From: Ligula intestinalis
Taxonomy: Eukaryota; Platyhelminthes; Cestoda; Diphyllobothriidea; Diphyllobothriidae
Length of the DNA: 64,000 nt
Assembly: GCA_036362985.1 (NCBI GenBank)
Contig: JAYGXS010000008.1
Location: 15,770,534 to 15,834,533, forward strand
Reading direction: 5' to 3'
The notes beneath the pieces were generated by a model. That model made no database searches, was not told the DNA's origin, and saw only the letters and a program-made list of their open reading frames with translations. A program made the position numbers and the translations under genes. This document shows positions 11,974 through 23,366 of this stretch, one piece after another. Position 1 is the first letter of the stretch; each line of letters begins with the position of its first letter.

Positions 11974-12217
11974 CTTTTTAAACATTTCCCTGGAAGCTTC
12001 CGCGAGGGTTAATTCTGCTATGTGCGAATTGTTCAGAGACAGAGTTCTAGAGCTGAGAAAATGAGCTGTTCCTGTGCTCAACCAGGCTTTACAGATTTGA
12101 TGTATTTTTAAGAATTTCAGTCTCGTGGTCCCGTGGACTTTCTTGTTTTCTTTATTGTTTTTTCACTCATTGCCTTTTAGACCCGCGTCCCCAAAACTGC
12201 TTCTTACTTGAGCAGAA

Positions 12218-12943
12218 ATGCCTACTTCGACGACGGACGTGTCAGAACTTCTGAATGAGGTCATGTCTGGCGCTCTCTACGATATACACGAAGAAGAAGT
12301 CGGCGAAAGCGTTTGGCGCAAACAGCGTGAATTCTACAATTCGGTGTTGAGCAGTTTGCCGTCAACTGTCGCGTCATCACTGCCCCCCCGCCCATTCTGC
12401 CGCCTGCTCATACTTCTTGGTGGTTGTCTTGGTAACAGTCTATCCACTGGGAAACTTTGCAACCCTGGTGATCGTCTGCACCAGCTGGCATCAAACACTC
12501 TTGACACTTACAAGCAGTCTGCTGGTATTGAAAATTTCAGCCAGTTGTTTAGGCAAGATGACACCGCTGCCATCCCCACTACTCGACGTCCTTCCTTTGA
12601 CCAGCTTCTGCAGGAAGTTTCACTGGCTGTTTCAGCCCGTCCAACAGCAGCAGGCGGCGATGACAGTCCCTTCACGAGGGCACCTCTTCTGAGAGATGCG
12701 CTGATTTGGTGGGGCCTAAATGTCACCTATCCCGTGCTCTGTGACAATACGCAGCTCGGCCTTTTACATCCGTTTGCTCTCCAACTACTTGAAGACTACC
12801 GTCCAGCCGTAAAGTCCTGCGGTCTAAAGCTGCTGAAACACCTCGCCGCCGAAGTCCTTATATCCTCCTGGCGTAGTACTGGACGGTGCGAGGCAACCCT
12901 GAACGTTCTCTTGACGCAGAGGTCCGCATACGCATCAACAGCG
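12218..12943 (+). CDS. TTI2: TTI2-like, exon 1 (residues 1-242)
   Basis: Starts at ATG after the context AGCAGAA and runs 726 nt to the donor GCG/GTAGGT. Reading past the donor hits a stop within five codons, which supports the intron. It begins MPTSTTDVSELLNEVMSGAL and ends with LLTQRSAYASTA. Confidence 0.8.
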
Positions 12944-15900
12944 GTAGGTTCTGTGTGAGAAGAGATGAAGGGAGACGTCAGGTAAAATGAATAGCTTATT
13001 CTCTACAGAAGTAGTGAAGAATAGGTAGGAGGAAGTTGACTGTCGGACTAGTGCAATTCCGGCCGCGACGGGACCGGATTCGAAGTGGGTGATCTAGCAG
13101 CCAACATAGTAAGGTCCAGTTTAAGTCAGTCTTAAAGGTGATTGGTCTGACAGGGGTAGACAGACATCACTGTATGCATACTCGTTAGCAGCAGCGAGCG
13201 TTTCCGCGTGAGTACTCGCGCAAAGTAGGGTAATTACGTGTTTCCTTTTCGGCTCTTTTAACTCTCTATTGTTGGAGGTATTCGGAATGGTGCACAGTGG
13301 ACCTACGCGCCTGAGGCCATTATTCCGTCCTGGCTCCACTTGCCGTCCGATGGTCATCTATGCTGATCGCCGTGGCCACGCCTCGTAAGGGCCTCGTTGC
13401 CGAATTCAGCTAACTCCAGGTTGCCAGCCTATATCGCGCTGGGTTGAGTTACTAAGTAAAACCCCTGTCTGTGTGATCTTAGGGCACATTTCCCTAGAGG
13501 GAAGGAGAGGAAGTGGGGCGCCAGGCGGAAGGAATAGTGTATTGTGTACAGAGATATTGGGGAGAATAGGTTAGAGGAAGTTAATTGTAGGACGAGTACA
13601 CGACCGGCCGCGAGAGGACCGCGTCCGAAGTGGGTGAGCGTGGCAGTCGTCTCAGCGTCCACAGAGCGGTCTTTGTGTGAGTCAGGCTTGAAGGTTCTCG
13701 ACTAAACTAGGGTTAGCAAACACCAGTGCACGCACGCTTGCTAGCAGGCGTTGAGAGGTTGAGATTTCCGCTCGGAGTTGGGTTACTGCACCACTGTAAC
13801 ACCCGCAATTTTCGCCTCCAATATTTCAGAAGGCAGACGACTTCCATTGGGGGTTGGGACAGTTGGTACATAAAGTCGCAGCTGATATGCTTGTTCGATG
13901 CCAGTGAATATGAATGGGCCAGGATTCGCGAAGCTTCGGTGAACAGAACGTGTGTTACACGTGTAGGCGACACTGTATGTCGGGTCAACCAGAAAACTCC
14001 CTTCCCAACTTGAGCTCATCTAGTCGCGTCACTGAATAAGACTTGCTAGGCCGATGCAACGCAGGCTAACGGATTCCCCGCTAGCGCGTGTCCACAGATG
14101 GTTGAACGTCCTTGAAAAAATACTCACCATTAAATAAGCAGGCTAACGTGTCGGACGAACGAACAGTCACGAACCAACAGCGACAGTGCTGTCGGACCGT
14201 CGAGACTTCAATTTGACGTGCTCACGGTTTTAAAATGTCACAAAGCCCGATGACAACATTGCAACCGTGAATCGCCAGTAAATACATTTTTCCCGCCGCT
14301 TTGTGATTATGTGGTTCTTGAACTAAGACGCTAGAGCAAACAACGTCAGACGAACAATCAGAGCGGTCGTTGAGCACCTGTCAGTACTCATAAAAAGATT
14401 TCGAGGCGGGTTACATCAGACATGGTCATATGAAGCACTTCACATACGTGATATGAGCTTGAGACTGCCATGGCGCGCTAAAAGGCTGTGTTTTGTAAGG
14501 TTGCAATCGGACGAGGCAACTCGAACCGTGCATCCAGCTCACTGTTGTGTGGATTGGCTGACTGATGAACTGCGATTCAGGCTGCAGTGGCTTCTTCCCA
14601 ATGTGGCACTCTTACGCCTGGGGATCCGAGCCTCCCGCACTTTTATAGTGAGATCCTGGTGTGCTGTCTTTGAACGATCAGGTCTTGTTTGTGGCACGCG
14701 CAGACGATGTCATGAGCTATGTTACCCACTACGTATATTTCTCGCACTAGACAGCTGACCGGCTCGGACAGTGGGTTGGAAATGACAATGGAGAATGAGC
14801 TCGGCGGCTCAACGTATTTTCCCCACTATAAGCAACCTGAGGGCTAGGAAGATATCAGAGTGCGCTAAAAGTCGGCGCTTGAAAGCTCGCCAACCAACGG
14901 GCTAACTCGGACCTCACAAGCGGTCTAGTGTATTTGCGTTGAGCGGCCGATTGAGTGTTAGGTCACAATGATTCCTCAATATGATCGCTATGGTACGGGA
15001 TCCGAGCTAGGTGTTGCGGCACGCCTAGGGGCTAGCTCCGGCCGCACCAGTCCCATGTGCCCTATCCCGCCCCTGGTCTTCTTGGCTTATTCATGACATT
15101 GAACCAGGTGGGATAGGGGGAGAGGGTGCAGTAGATGCAGTGCAAGTCTACTTCCAATATAATCTAATTTATATAGAAGTCACCTCCCCTCTCTACCATG
15201 CTCTCGGGAACGCTGTGGTCCTCATCGAAACCGCCGATAGAACTGTCATTGCTGCTTCCCGATTGTGGTCGGTGCTATTCCTTGTCTTATTTGATGNNNN
15301 NNNNNNGTTATCTCGCGTCTTCAGTGCCAATTATTGGATCCTACGTACATCAATCAGTGACCGATGTTATGAAATGTTCAGTTCACTTAAGTTTTATCAA
15401 CAGAAAGAAAGACGAATGTCTTTGAACTTCCTGCTGGTTACAAAGTGACTGGGAAATGCATTGATTCAGAAGAAATATTTAAAAATGCCATTGTTTGCAT
15501 AATTGCAGGCGAAAAGCGAGCAGCCGTCGGTTAGTCGAGAAGAATAAACATACGCAGGCACACATTTATTACGATTAGTAGTACACTGATTATGATTATA
15601 ATGGTTTAGTTATCTGATCGGCTACATTAGCTTGTAGGTGGTGAATAAAAAGTTACGTGCATGCCCCGTTTGCTCTAAAATGGAATCACACAGGTGAAGA
15701 TAACAACATCTTCAGGTATAGTATTCCACGCTATAACCACTTTGTTAATGAAGAAAAACTTGCCTTCACCGATCCTTGATTTGTCTGGGCCTAGTTTTAA
15801 GAGGTGAACACATGAAATGGGCGTTCTAGTCTGAAAACAAAAACACCGAGACAAAGCAGCAATCCAGGCCATTAATAACGTGAAAAGTTACTATGAAATC

Positions 15901-18724
15901 CCCTCTTAAGGGAGGGAAAGAAGGTTGAGGGCCGACAGTCTGTTTTCAAGACCTTGAGTCAATTTTGTCGTCCGCGTCTGGACATTCTCTAAGAGGGTAC
16001 AGTATTTTACGGACCAAGTTCTACATGCCTGTAAAAAGAATTCTAAAGACAGCCGAAGGAAGGTTCCAAATATTTTGTAAAAACTGTCTTTTTCGAACCC
16101 CATAAAGGCTCGCCTAATCAGTTCCAACATAGATCTGGCCGACTTTGTCGCCTTCATGCAGTTAAGTGAAGAAATAAACCACACGTCCAAGTCCTTCTGG
16201 CTGTAAACTTGTTGCCGCAATGTGCCGTTTAGGAAGTAAATATTGAGGCTCTACAACTGCCGATTCGAAGAAAGTAGCATTTACTAACATTGAAGAGCAT
16301 AAAACAGTGCCTTAACCAATCTTCCAGCCTGTTCAAGTTTCTTTGCTGATGGCCTTCATCCGCTGTTTTTTGAACAAATTTCCACAACTTTATGTTGTTA
16401 GTGTACAGGGTGACATCACAGTCTAATTCTCTGACACATTGATTGGCGAAAACAAGGAATAACGAGGGACCTAAAACTGAACCTGCGGGATGCCACTCAC
16501 CACAGGTACCCCTGAGGACTGCTGGCCCCCGACTTGTACTCTTTAGGATTGCCCGATCAAAAGGTCTTGGATCCATACAAGGCGGTTCTCACAAACCCCT
16601 GTGCTGCGCAGTTTTAGGGCAAGAGGCATTAGTGACGGACGCTTCTGGAGGTCATTTTGATGCACTTCTTTTAGGCTGTCTGCCAAAACCGCACTCAGTA
16701 AAAAATACTGCTTGAGTAGTTTGCATTTTTTTAAATCGACGTTCCTTTTCCTCAAAAATCTGAATCAATATTATTTAAAAGTTGCAGGAAAATATCCGTT
16801 CTTTTGTGAATTTGGTGGCAAATCACGTTTCCTTAAAATTTATACTGATAAATAAGTGTTCTATAGGGAGCTAGCGTAGAGTCACCCGATGGCGAAAATC
16901 TTCCCGCCCAAATATCTTATGGGATTCGTCCTTAAAGATAAATGAAGGGGTGGGCCACACCAGGGGCCGCATAGGTGCGTGATAATCCCGCAATAAGAAA
17001 GAAATAAGAGTTGCTTGTTTATTCTACTGAATTAAAAACGCAGGTGAATGGATTGTGGTAAGGATAAAAAAGACTGAAATGAAAGCTTGTAGACTAGGGA
17101 AAATATTAGAATAACTCCTATATGGTTAACATAATCAACGAAGTGTTTGGATTAGTGCTCATTCGACCTACTGCACACTTGCAAGTGGTTTTGTTATGAT
17201 TATTATTATTATCAATACCTCTCTTTAGACGGGCCTACAATAAACCTCTACCAAATTTTCTTATTCACGAAAAAGATTGAACATGATCAGCCGTTGTATT
17301 CGCGTTAAATGATTCAAGTCTGCAAACTGTAAACTTCCAGTAAAGGAAATCATACACTGCTATATACCATTGCGAAGTTCCCATAAAGGGCTGAGAAGAC
17401 GTTTCAGTTTTATGTGGACTGTGTTGTCAACTTGAAGAGGGGCATTAATAAACGGACACATTTGATTTGAGGACATTACAGTATTTTCATTAAAATTGCA
17501 ATCATTAAATGAAAACAACGTTGTTACCGCGTTACAGTAGATGACCCAACTCATTAAAATATGCCACTTCCTTAAATTTACTCCCATCTCATTTTCACTG
17601 ACGTAAGATCAGGTTTTCCGATGTAGGAATAGACTTATTTCAATACCTTTTCTGCCTATATTGCTGTTCACCCATAGTACAACGTGAAAAAACAAAAGGC
17701 TTGATTCTGTCATAGGAGGTTTCTAGGCTATCTTTCAATCTCAAATTTCGCAAAAATCCTGCTCGTTTTCCTTTACGGAATTCTTAACATCGAATCAACT
17801 CAACGGATTATAGTACCAAGACCATATTTGCGCTAAACTGCGCACTCAAATTTTGACATTGCATGAGTTAGATCTCATTTAATCTGAAGGCAAGTGGCCG
17901 TCGCAAGGCGGTAAACCTGCGTTAGATGTTGGTAGACTCCAATAATCAATAAGACATTTTTGTGGACAACATTCTCGACTTAGTCCTTTCATTTCCCCAC
18001 TACTCCCTTCCTTTTAGACTCTTCTCAAGGACACGCTTGACAGCATTTTCGCATTTTTTCGGCTTCTTGAGCCGGCAGAGAAGAGAAATTGGCTCAACAA
18101 GTTAGCCGAAGTACTCTTCTCTGACTTGGTTCTGGAAAGCAAGCTGGAGAACCGCATCATACTGACTGGCTATGCTATAACTTTGATTGATCTCCTCGGT
18201 AGGGAGGTGATGGTGCACTCAAGGCGTCTTCTGAAGTCCGCAGAACTCACTCTGCTTGCTCCGCGGTCCTCGAACTCGGTAAGCGGTTTGCCTGACACGT
18301 ATCATAATAATAATAATCATCATCCCCACTTCTATTGGTTCTCATAATGCAAGGTTCTAACCTACTCCCCGCACTCCAATTTTAGACCAGTCTGCGAGAA
18401 CGCGAACACCTCTCGTTTTCACAGATGCTGACCTGCCTGCTCAACTTTGTCCAACTGTCCTGTGACCTGCTGTTTCCCAATCTGCTGCCGATGGTTATTC
18501 CCTTACTGACATCTTTCGTCGACCTGGAGTGGAGTAGGCGGAACAACAAGGATGTGGCGGATGGGCTCAACACTCTCTCCGTTCAACTGACGGCTATTTT
18601 GAACCTCCTGCTCAAACAAAACCCTGGAGAGGTCTCCCGAGTGTTGAGCCGATGTACGAAATTGACTCCGCACCTCCAGCCCGTGCTGGCGGCTTGTGGT
18701 GACGTGTATATAACTACCTGCTAA
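12218..18724 (+). CDS. TTI2: TTI2-like protein (TELO2-interacting protein 2), 3 exons
   Basis: Joining 12218-12943, 18018-18278 and 18425-18724 gives a 428-residue protein with no internal stop; all junctions are phase 0 with GT donors and AG acceptors. Similarity is recognised by eye, strongest in the middle, where HPFALQLLEDYRPAVKSCG (around residues 192-210) matches the Tti2-family signature of a Leu-rich helix, D-D/E-Y, Pro and a following amphipathic helix. The remainder is alpha-helical, Leu-rich repeat-like sequence without membrane segments or a signal peptide, as expected for a HEAT-like scaffold. Known role of the family: with TELO2 and TTI1 it forms the TTT complex, which with HSP90 supports folding and stability of PIK-related kinases (mTOR, ATM, ATR, SMG1). 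Somewhat shorter than the human protein (about 508 residues). Intron 1 (12944-18017, 5074 nt) is full of repeats; intron 2 (18279-18424) is 146 nt. The start ATG has a purine at -3. Expression data are not available here. Confidence 0.78.
12972..13230 (+). repeat. Interspersed repeat alpha, copy 2 (TTI2 intron 1)
   Basis: Shares the ACAGAAGTAGTG box, the AGGAGGAAGTTGACTG box and GATTCGAAGTGGGTGA with copies 1 and 3. It is the most diverged at its 5' end. It begins less than 30 bp after the TTI2 exon 1 donor. Confidence 0.55.
13519..13800 (+). repeat. Interspersed repeat alpha, copy 3 (TTI2 intron 1)
   Basis: Starts CGCCAGGCGGAAGGAATAG, almost identical to copy 1, and continues with TTGTGTACAGAGATA and CGTCCGAAGTGGGTGAG. 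It is in the same orientation and about 550 bp downstream of copy 2. Confidence 0.6.
13805..14990. other. TTI2 intron 1 sequence, nothing recognised
   Basis: No coding similarity or RNA gene seen. Open frames at 13713-14019 and 14453-14758 carry no motif and lie within the intron. Confidence 0.3.
15000..15290 (+). repeat. Interspersed repeat beta, copy 1 (TTI2 intron 1)
   Basis: Carries the boxes that define repeat beta: a GTGGGATAGGGGGAG segment, AAGTCTACTTCCAATATAAT and a box reading GTCCTCATCGAAACCGCCGA followed by TAGAACTGTC. Related copies are at 24465-24700 (-), 35395-35490 (-), 36310-36520 (-) and 62331-62450 (+). The 3' end abuts the assembly gap. Confidence 0.55.
15297..15306. other. 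Assembly gap (10 N)
   Basis: Ten undetermined bases. Frames cannot be read across it. Confidence 1.
15660..16760 (-). mobile_element. CR1-like LINE (family A), RT core to 3' end, in TTI2 intron 1
   Basis: On the minus strand the blocks follow family A order. VCENRLVWIQDLLIGQS lies near 16555-16605, SVLGPSLFLVFANQCV near 16440-16490, and the RT active-site block CDVTLYTNNIKLWKF near 16380-16425, where the usual Y/F-A-D-D reads Y-T-N-N. NLNRLEDWL lies near 16320, then DLDVWFISSLNCMKATKSAR (around 16135-16205), and finally FFINKVVIAWNTIPEDVV near 15715-15765. Many stops and frameshifts. It is antisense to the TTI2 gene. Confidence 0.75.
16765..18000. other. TTI2 intron 1 sequence, nothing recognised
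   Basis: AT-rich intronic DNA with a short ATT repeat near 17197-17212. No coding or RNA signal recognised. Confidence 0.35.
18018..18278 (+). CDS. TTI2: TTI2-like, exon 2 (residues 243-329)
   Basis: The acceptor is a pyrimidine tract ending CTTTTAG; the donor is TCG/GTAAGC. The 261 nt are open in phase 0 and include FRLLEPAEKRNWLNKLAEV and ILTGYAITLIDLLG. The same frame closes upstream and downstream outside these sites. Confidence 0.8.
18425..18724 (+). CDS. TTI2: TTI2-like, exon 3 (residues 330-428, stop)
   Basis: The acceptor is TCGTTTTCACAG. The exon begins MLTCLLNFVQLSCDLLFP (an internal Met, not a start) and ends at TAA. Leu-rich helices continue to residue 410 or so. No AATAAA was noticed close downstream. 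Confidence 0.8.
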   Translation: MLTCLLNFVQLSCDLLFPNLLPMVIPLLTSFVDLEWSRRNNKDVADGLNTLSVQLTAILNLLLKQNPGEVSRVLSRCTKLTPHLQPVLAACGDVYITTC

Positions 18725-19435
18725 ACTTGCTTTCTTCAAACAGGGCCGATCACACTGGGGCTAAATCGGTATATAGATCGTATTGCTGCTGTAGTAAGTG
18801 CTTTCGACGATGGTGGCAGAGACACTTTGTCATCTAAAAAGCTGGCTGGACATGACCTAAAGGTCTGCTGATAGCGTGGACATTATGACGGAGGTTCTCG
18901 GTTTGTGTAATTAGTCCGCTACACTTTAAGTTAAGAAGACGAATGTTTTTAAACTCTTACTGGAGTTTATCGTCTAAGATAAAAGTGGAAACAAAATCAG
19001 CAACAGCCATAGGGGGTAGGAGCCAATTGCAGTAACGCCAGTTCGGAGGTGAATGCGCAAGGTTCTGTATGCCAATAGAGGAGAATATCCGAGTTCCAGG
19101 AAGCAGTTCAGACAAAAAAGAAGCGATCATTTGAACAGGAGTTTTATTTTCCTGAAGTTTTGGATTCCGTCGGGGATCGTTAGTCAAAGGTAATCGCAAA
19201 CAAGTCTGAGATATGCGCAGATAAGGGGTGATACATGCACAGCTTGCACGGTATATATTGCTCGTAGCGGTCACCTGCATGCGTACTACAATTGTCAGTT
19301 CCTGTAGCCACCGCTTGAGGTCTTAATTGGTGCGGGGATTGCTCATCAATTGCCGCTGCGTTCTTGTCCGCGTCGGATGCGGGTTTGATAATTGCGCGAC
19401 AATTATGTCTGCTGTCGTGTGAGTTGTTGTTGCGT
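18725..19435. other. 3' flank of TTI2, nothing recognised
   Basis: This should contain the TTI2 3' untranslated region. No conserved feature or clear polyadenylation signal was picked out. Confidence 0.3.
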
Positions 19436-21170
19436 CTAGTGACTGACTCTCTTGCTTAGGAAATGTCTCAGCACACCGTATGGGAATGCCAAATCGTTAC
19501 GCTTGTTGATGGACTGGGGGCCTGAGAACCATGACTCGAGCAGCTCGCGGCTCACGCGGTTGTCACCTCTTGCAAGGATTTCGGCCTCGTCAAAATTGAA
19601 AATATGGCCGGTTCCCGTTGAGTGAGCTGCAACCTGGGAGTTGGCGTCTTTCTTCTTCACCGGCGCTGCATGCTCGGCCATTCGCGTCCGGAGTAATCGC
19701 CCGGTTTCTCCGAAGTAGTTGCTTTGTCCACAACTACAGATCCGGTGAACGACTCCTGCTGTAGCAGTGCGTTTTTCGGCCTCATGACCCGGCGCCTGAT
19801 GGTTGCTTCTGGCCTGTGCGCAACTCCAAGTGGGGTGAGCAGACGGCTGACCGCTTCCAATACATTCTTCACGTATGAAAGAGCTCGCGAAGCGTTTGGA
19901 CCAGCTGGACGTGGCTTCTTCTCTCGTTTGCGTGTGCATTGGTTACCGAAATTGCGCGGGTAAGCATTCGCTCTCAGTACCCGTTGAACATATTGTAATT
20001 TAGCAATACTATCTTTCACTTCGCTGAAATGCGTCTCGACGCGCCGAAATAGCGCTCTTACGCAGCTGCGTTTGTGACCGATTGGGTGGTTACTGTTGTA
20101 GTTCAGGACTTGCATAGTGTTGGTTGCGTTCCTGAATACTTTTGTTTTTAGGCCATCAGCGTCTTTGCGGCAAACGAGGTCATCCAGGAAGGCTAGTTGG
20201 TTGTTTTCTTCTTCCATCGTCAATTGAATGTCTGGGAAGATGGCGTTTACAACTTTCGTGAATGTCAACACCTGATCCCGCTCAATTACGACGAGGGTGT
20301 CGTCCACATACCGAGCCCAGAGTTTCGGTCTGTGTGGTCAGAAAACCAGCGACTCCAGCCGTTGCAGGACCGCCTCTGCTATGAGTCCGGAAATGGGCAA
20401 ACCCATAGGTGTGCCCTCCACCTGCTCGTAGATAGTTCCGTTGAAGGTATAGTACGTCCTCAGGCAGAACTTTGGGAGCTGGAGGATTTGAGCGTGCCCG
20501 AGGCGATTCTCCGTTTCATCGTTTTTCTCTCGTAGGAGTATTTGGATAGTCTCGACGGCCAGGTCCTGTGGAATAGAAGTAAAAAGGGACGTGACATCAA
20601 AGGAAACCGTGATATAATTTGGCTGGAGACTTACCCCTTTAAGTTTCTCCAAGAATTATGTTGATGACCTGCCTTTTGTGTCTGAATCAGCGGTCAAGAA
20701 TTTGAGCCGTCGGAACAGCCACTTTGCCAGTCCGTTGGTTGGGATTCCTTTGAGAGATACGATTGTCGGGAGGGGTACGCCCTCTTTGTGCACCTTGGGG
20801 AGACCACAGAAGCGGGCCACGGCCGTTTCTTGCGCTCTCGCCATGCGTCGGTCGATTGGCGACATAGCGCTTGAGTTCTCCATTGCCAAAAGCGTTGTGT
20901 TGATCTCGCGTGTCAGCGTTTTCATGGGGTTGGATTTGCACGGAACGTAGAACTGACGACCGTCCAACAAAGTTTGAGCTTTATGAATGTAGTCTGTCCT
21001 GTCCAATACGACAGTGGACCGCCCCTTGTCTGCCGACACGATAACGAGGTCATTGTTGACTCTGAGTTCTTTAAGTGCCTTTCGTTCGACTTTGGAGAGA
21101 GCGACGGAATCCGAAACGTCAGGACAATAAAACTCGTGTTCCAGTGATCGCTTCTATAAGTCAATACCAG
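19436..21170 (-). mobile_element. Penelope-like retroelement with RT and GIY-YIG endonuclease (inactivated)
   Basis: The RT N-terminal part (21039-20656) has SADKGRSTVVLDRTDYIHKA, then RFCGLPKVHKEGVPLPTIVS. The middle (20652-20338) has VSFDVTSLFTSIPQDLAVET and GTIYEQVEGTPMGLPISGLI. The active site YVDD is at 20299-20310, followed by FPDIQLTMEEENNQLAFLD. The C-terminal endonuclease (about 19760-19440) reads GVVHRICSCGQSNYFGETGR, corresponding to the GIY and YIG motifs, then RELLESWFSGPQSINKRND. The RT segments are all in one frame, interrupted only by in-frame stops at 20656 and 20338; a frameshift near 19745-19765 separates RT from the endonuclease. Penelope-like elements are a class of retroelement distinct from LINEs. 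It lies between the convergent TTI2 and FOXRED1 genes. Confidence 0.88.
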
Positions 21171-21489
21171 ATCGATCAATTAAAAACCCATCAGAGGCCT
21201 ACATTTCAATCCATTCCTGGCTTGCCTTACGACTGGCAGCAATCACCGGCAAGCGGGTTCCCACGAACCTCACACATTGTCTTTATGATTTCCGCCAAGA
21301 TGTTTTGTCAAATAAGTGGTTGAAGTCACATGGCTTGGCCTTCGTTAATGTATGTTCAGTAATCGCGAAAGAAACTCACTGGTTCCCGCTAACTCTCGAG
21401 CCCTCTCAGCAACCGCACAATGGCTAACACTTTATGCAGATAATATTGTGACCTCAAATCTTTGCGCATATTAGATAATATTGTCGAAA

Positions 21490-21650
21490 GAGACAAAGGA
21501 GACTGGAATGGCTATTTCTGGCTCATTAGCCGTCATCAGCTAGACACATGGAACGCCAAGTTGCGCACCACCAGAGGCTCGAACCTGTGACTTAGTAAAT
21601 TAGAAGTCTAAATGTCTAACCATTGAGTCAAGGGCCCACTGTGATTCCGG
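21490..21650 (-). repeat. tRNA-derived SINE, copy 1
   Basis: On the minus strand there is a tRNA-like head: a box A-like TGACTCAATGGTTAGAC and a box B-like GGTTCGAGCC. The tail that follows contains TGGCTAATGAGCCAGAAATA-like sequence and ends near CTCCTTTGTCTC. The same head-plus-tail arrangement recurs at 21790-21960 and 36796-36960. The head does not fold as a full tRNA gene, so I call it a SINE rather than a tRNA. Confidence 0.65.
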
Positions 21651-21789
21651 TTTAGATCGGGTAATATTGACACTCTTTGATTAAGGTTCATTAATCGCCA
21701 ACAGAACTAAGTCGTTCTGCTCTGTCTTGGGGTTCAAATTCAGACTCTGGCAGCAGCCTTATAGCGGCTAGTAGTCGTGGCAGACAGCA

Positions 21790-21960
21790 TTTCGACAAAG
21801 ACAAGGGAGACAGAAATAGCCATTTCTGACTTACTAGCTGACGTTAACCTATCACATCCAATCTCAGGTGTTGCACCACTCCAGAGTCGAACCCGTGATT
21901 CGTTATCGACCAGTCATATAGAGTCTAGGCCCAATTAGCTATTGAACTTAGCCCTCATCC
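21790..21960 (-). repeat. tRNA-derived SINE, copy 2
   Basis: The tail segment (GACAAAGACAAGGGAGAC on the plus strand, then GCCATTTCTGACTTACTAGC) aligns with copies 1 and 3. The tRNA-like head is more decayed, but a box B-like GGGTTCGACTC can be read on the minus strand near 21890. Confidence 0.55.
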
Positions 21961-21964
21961 GCCG

Positions 21965-23235
21965 CTAGTCAAGTCACAGATTCCTCGACTGCTTTTGGTA
22001 ATGTTACCGGTCAGGCCAGTCAACTCCGTTGAACTAGAAGTTCGTTTTCAGGCCCTGGCAGCCAATAAAAGATAACGAGTTTTAGTGCATTCTCGGTAAC
22101 TGTGATCACAAAGGATACGAGGAACTGGCAATTTCTTCCTGTCTTATTTTGTCGTCGAAAACCAGGTTCTATCCCCCATGATCGGCTTGCGCCAGTGAAT
22201 TTTTGTAGTCTCGGTAAGCCTCTTGGTGGCGATCTATTGAAAATAACCTAAAAGACGGAATAAATGTTTTTAGCTGAACACGGAACGACCTCTATTTGGA
22301 TCTGTATAACGGGCAAAATGAAGTCGACCAAACGACCACACCCACATTATATTGGGCACGCGCAACTGGCTTTCCCGGAAAGGGTGAAAAAATCAGTCAG
22401 TAGCGTCTTCACTCAATTGTGCTGATGGCTGCTCATCTAAGCAGCAAGAATTCCAACACAAACAGCTTGGAAAATTAAAGTTATCCTAATGCTCTATAAG
22501 ACTTCTGTGAATGCCCCAATTCCCACGATTATTCCATCTCACAGAAGTGCACGTGCGCGCGTATCCCATACCGCCTGCTTAAGCGTTCCCGACTTGGTTG
22601 TGGCCACAGAGGTTTCTTCCTATCTGATTTGTCTACTTCTGCAAGAATTTGCTCGTACCTTGTATAATTTTCTCTTGAAACGTATAAGACAGAATATAGA
22701 CAACCTAAACGGCATGCTAGAAAATACACACAGCCTTTCAGTGAGAATTGCTTGCAAGTGTTTGGGAGGTCAGTCGAGCAGGCTATGTTTTATATGTGTA
22801 TTCTAAATTCCAGGCCGGGTCATAAAAAGTACGTAGACCAACACTACGAAATCTCGAATTCGAGACCCCCGAGATTACATTTTCCCCGGTTATTCTGTTC
22901 TGATAACATTTCCCCCGCCAGGAAAAGTGAGCGCACATAACACCCCGCCCCCTTCCCTAGGACGCTTCAGTTGCGGAGGCGTCTCGCAATTGGAATCGTG
23001 ACGAGCCTGAGCTGATTAGACTGCTTAATGCCTACGGTTACGAGGTAAAAATATCCGCTTGACGGGGGGGGACTGGTTGTGTTGAGCGTAATTATCGCGG
23101 TGGACTAAGTTAATATATAAAACTTCAGCCAATGTGATCTTCAGACCCGGTTCCACGTGAGAAAAGAAGGCGAACAAAGAGTCCTCTTCACTTATATAAA
23201 CACCTGGAACGGGAGCATTCGCTTCAATTCATGAA
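21965..23235. other. Intergenic stretch downstream of FOXRED1
   Basis: No supported gene. Short open frames at 22489-22806 and 22529-22729 overlap each other on opposite strands and show no family motif. Confidence 0.3.
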
Positions 23236-23239
23236 GAAA

Positions 23240-23245
23240 TTTATT
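23240..23245 (-). promoter_or_regulatory. FOXRED1: Probable polyadenylation signal of FOXRED1
   Basis: AATAAA on the minus strand, about 120 bp downstream of the FOXRED1 stop codon. It is the nearest canonical signal after the last exon. Confidence 0.5.
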
Positions 23246-23366
23246 AGTTGACTCAGCTAAAAATGTATTATTGTACAGATGCGCAGCACTCGCTGCGTCT
23301 TCTACTGCTGGCGGCGGGAAGGTAGATACAAACACACTGACCACTCAAATTCTCAGCAGGCGCTCA

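Noticed and set aside
21560..21640. tRNA-like sequence on the minus strand
   Set aside because: Box A and box B are present but the acceptor stem does not pair and the same head is fused to the same tail elsewhere, so it is a SINE, not a functional tRNA gene.
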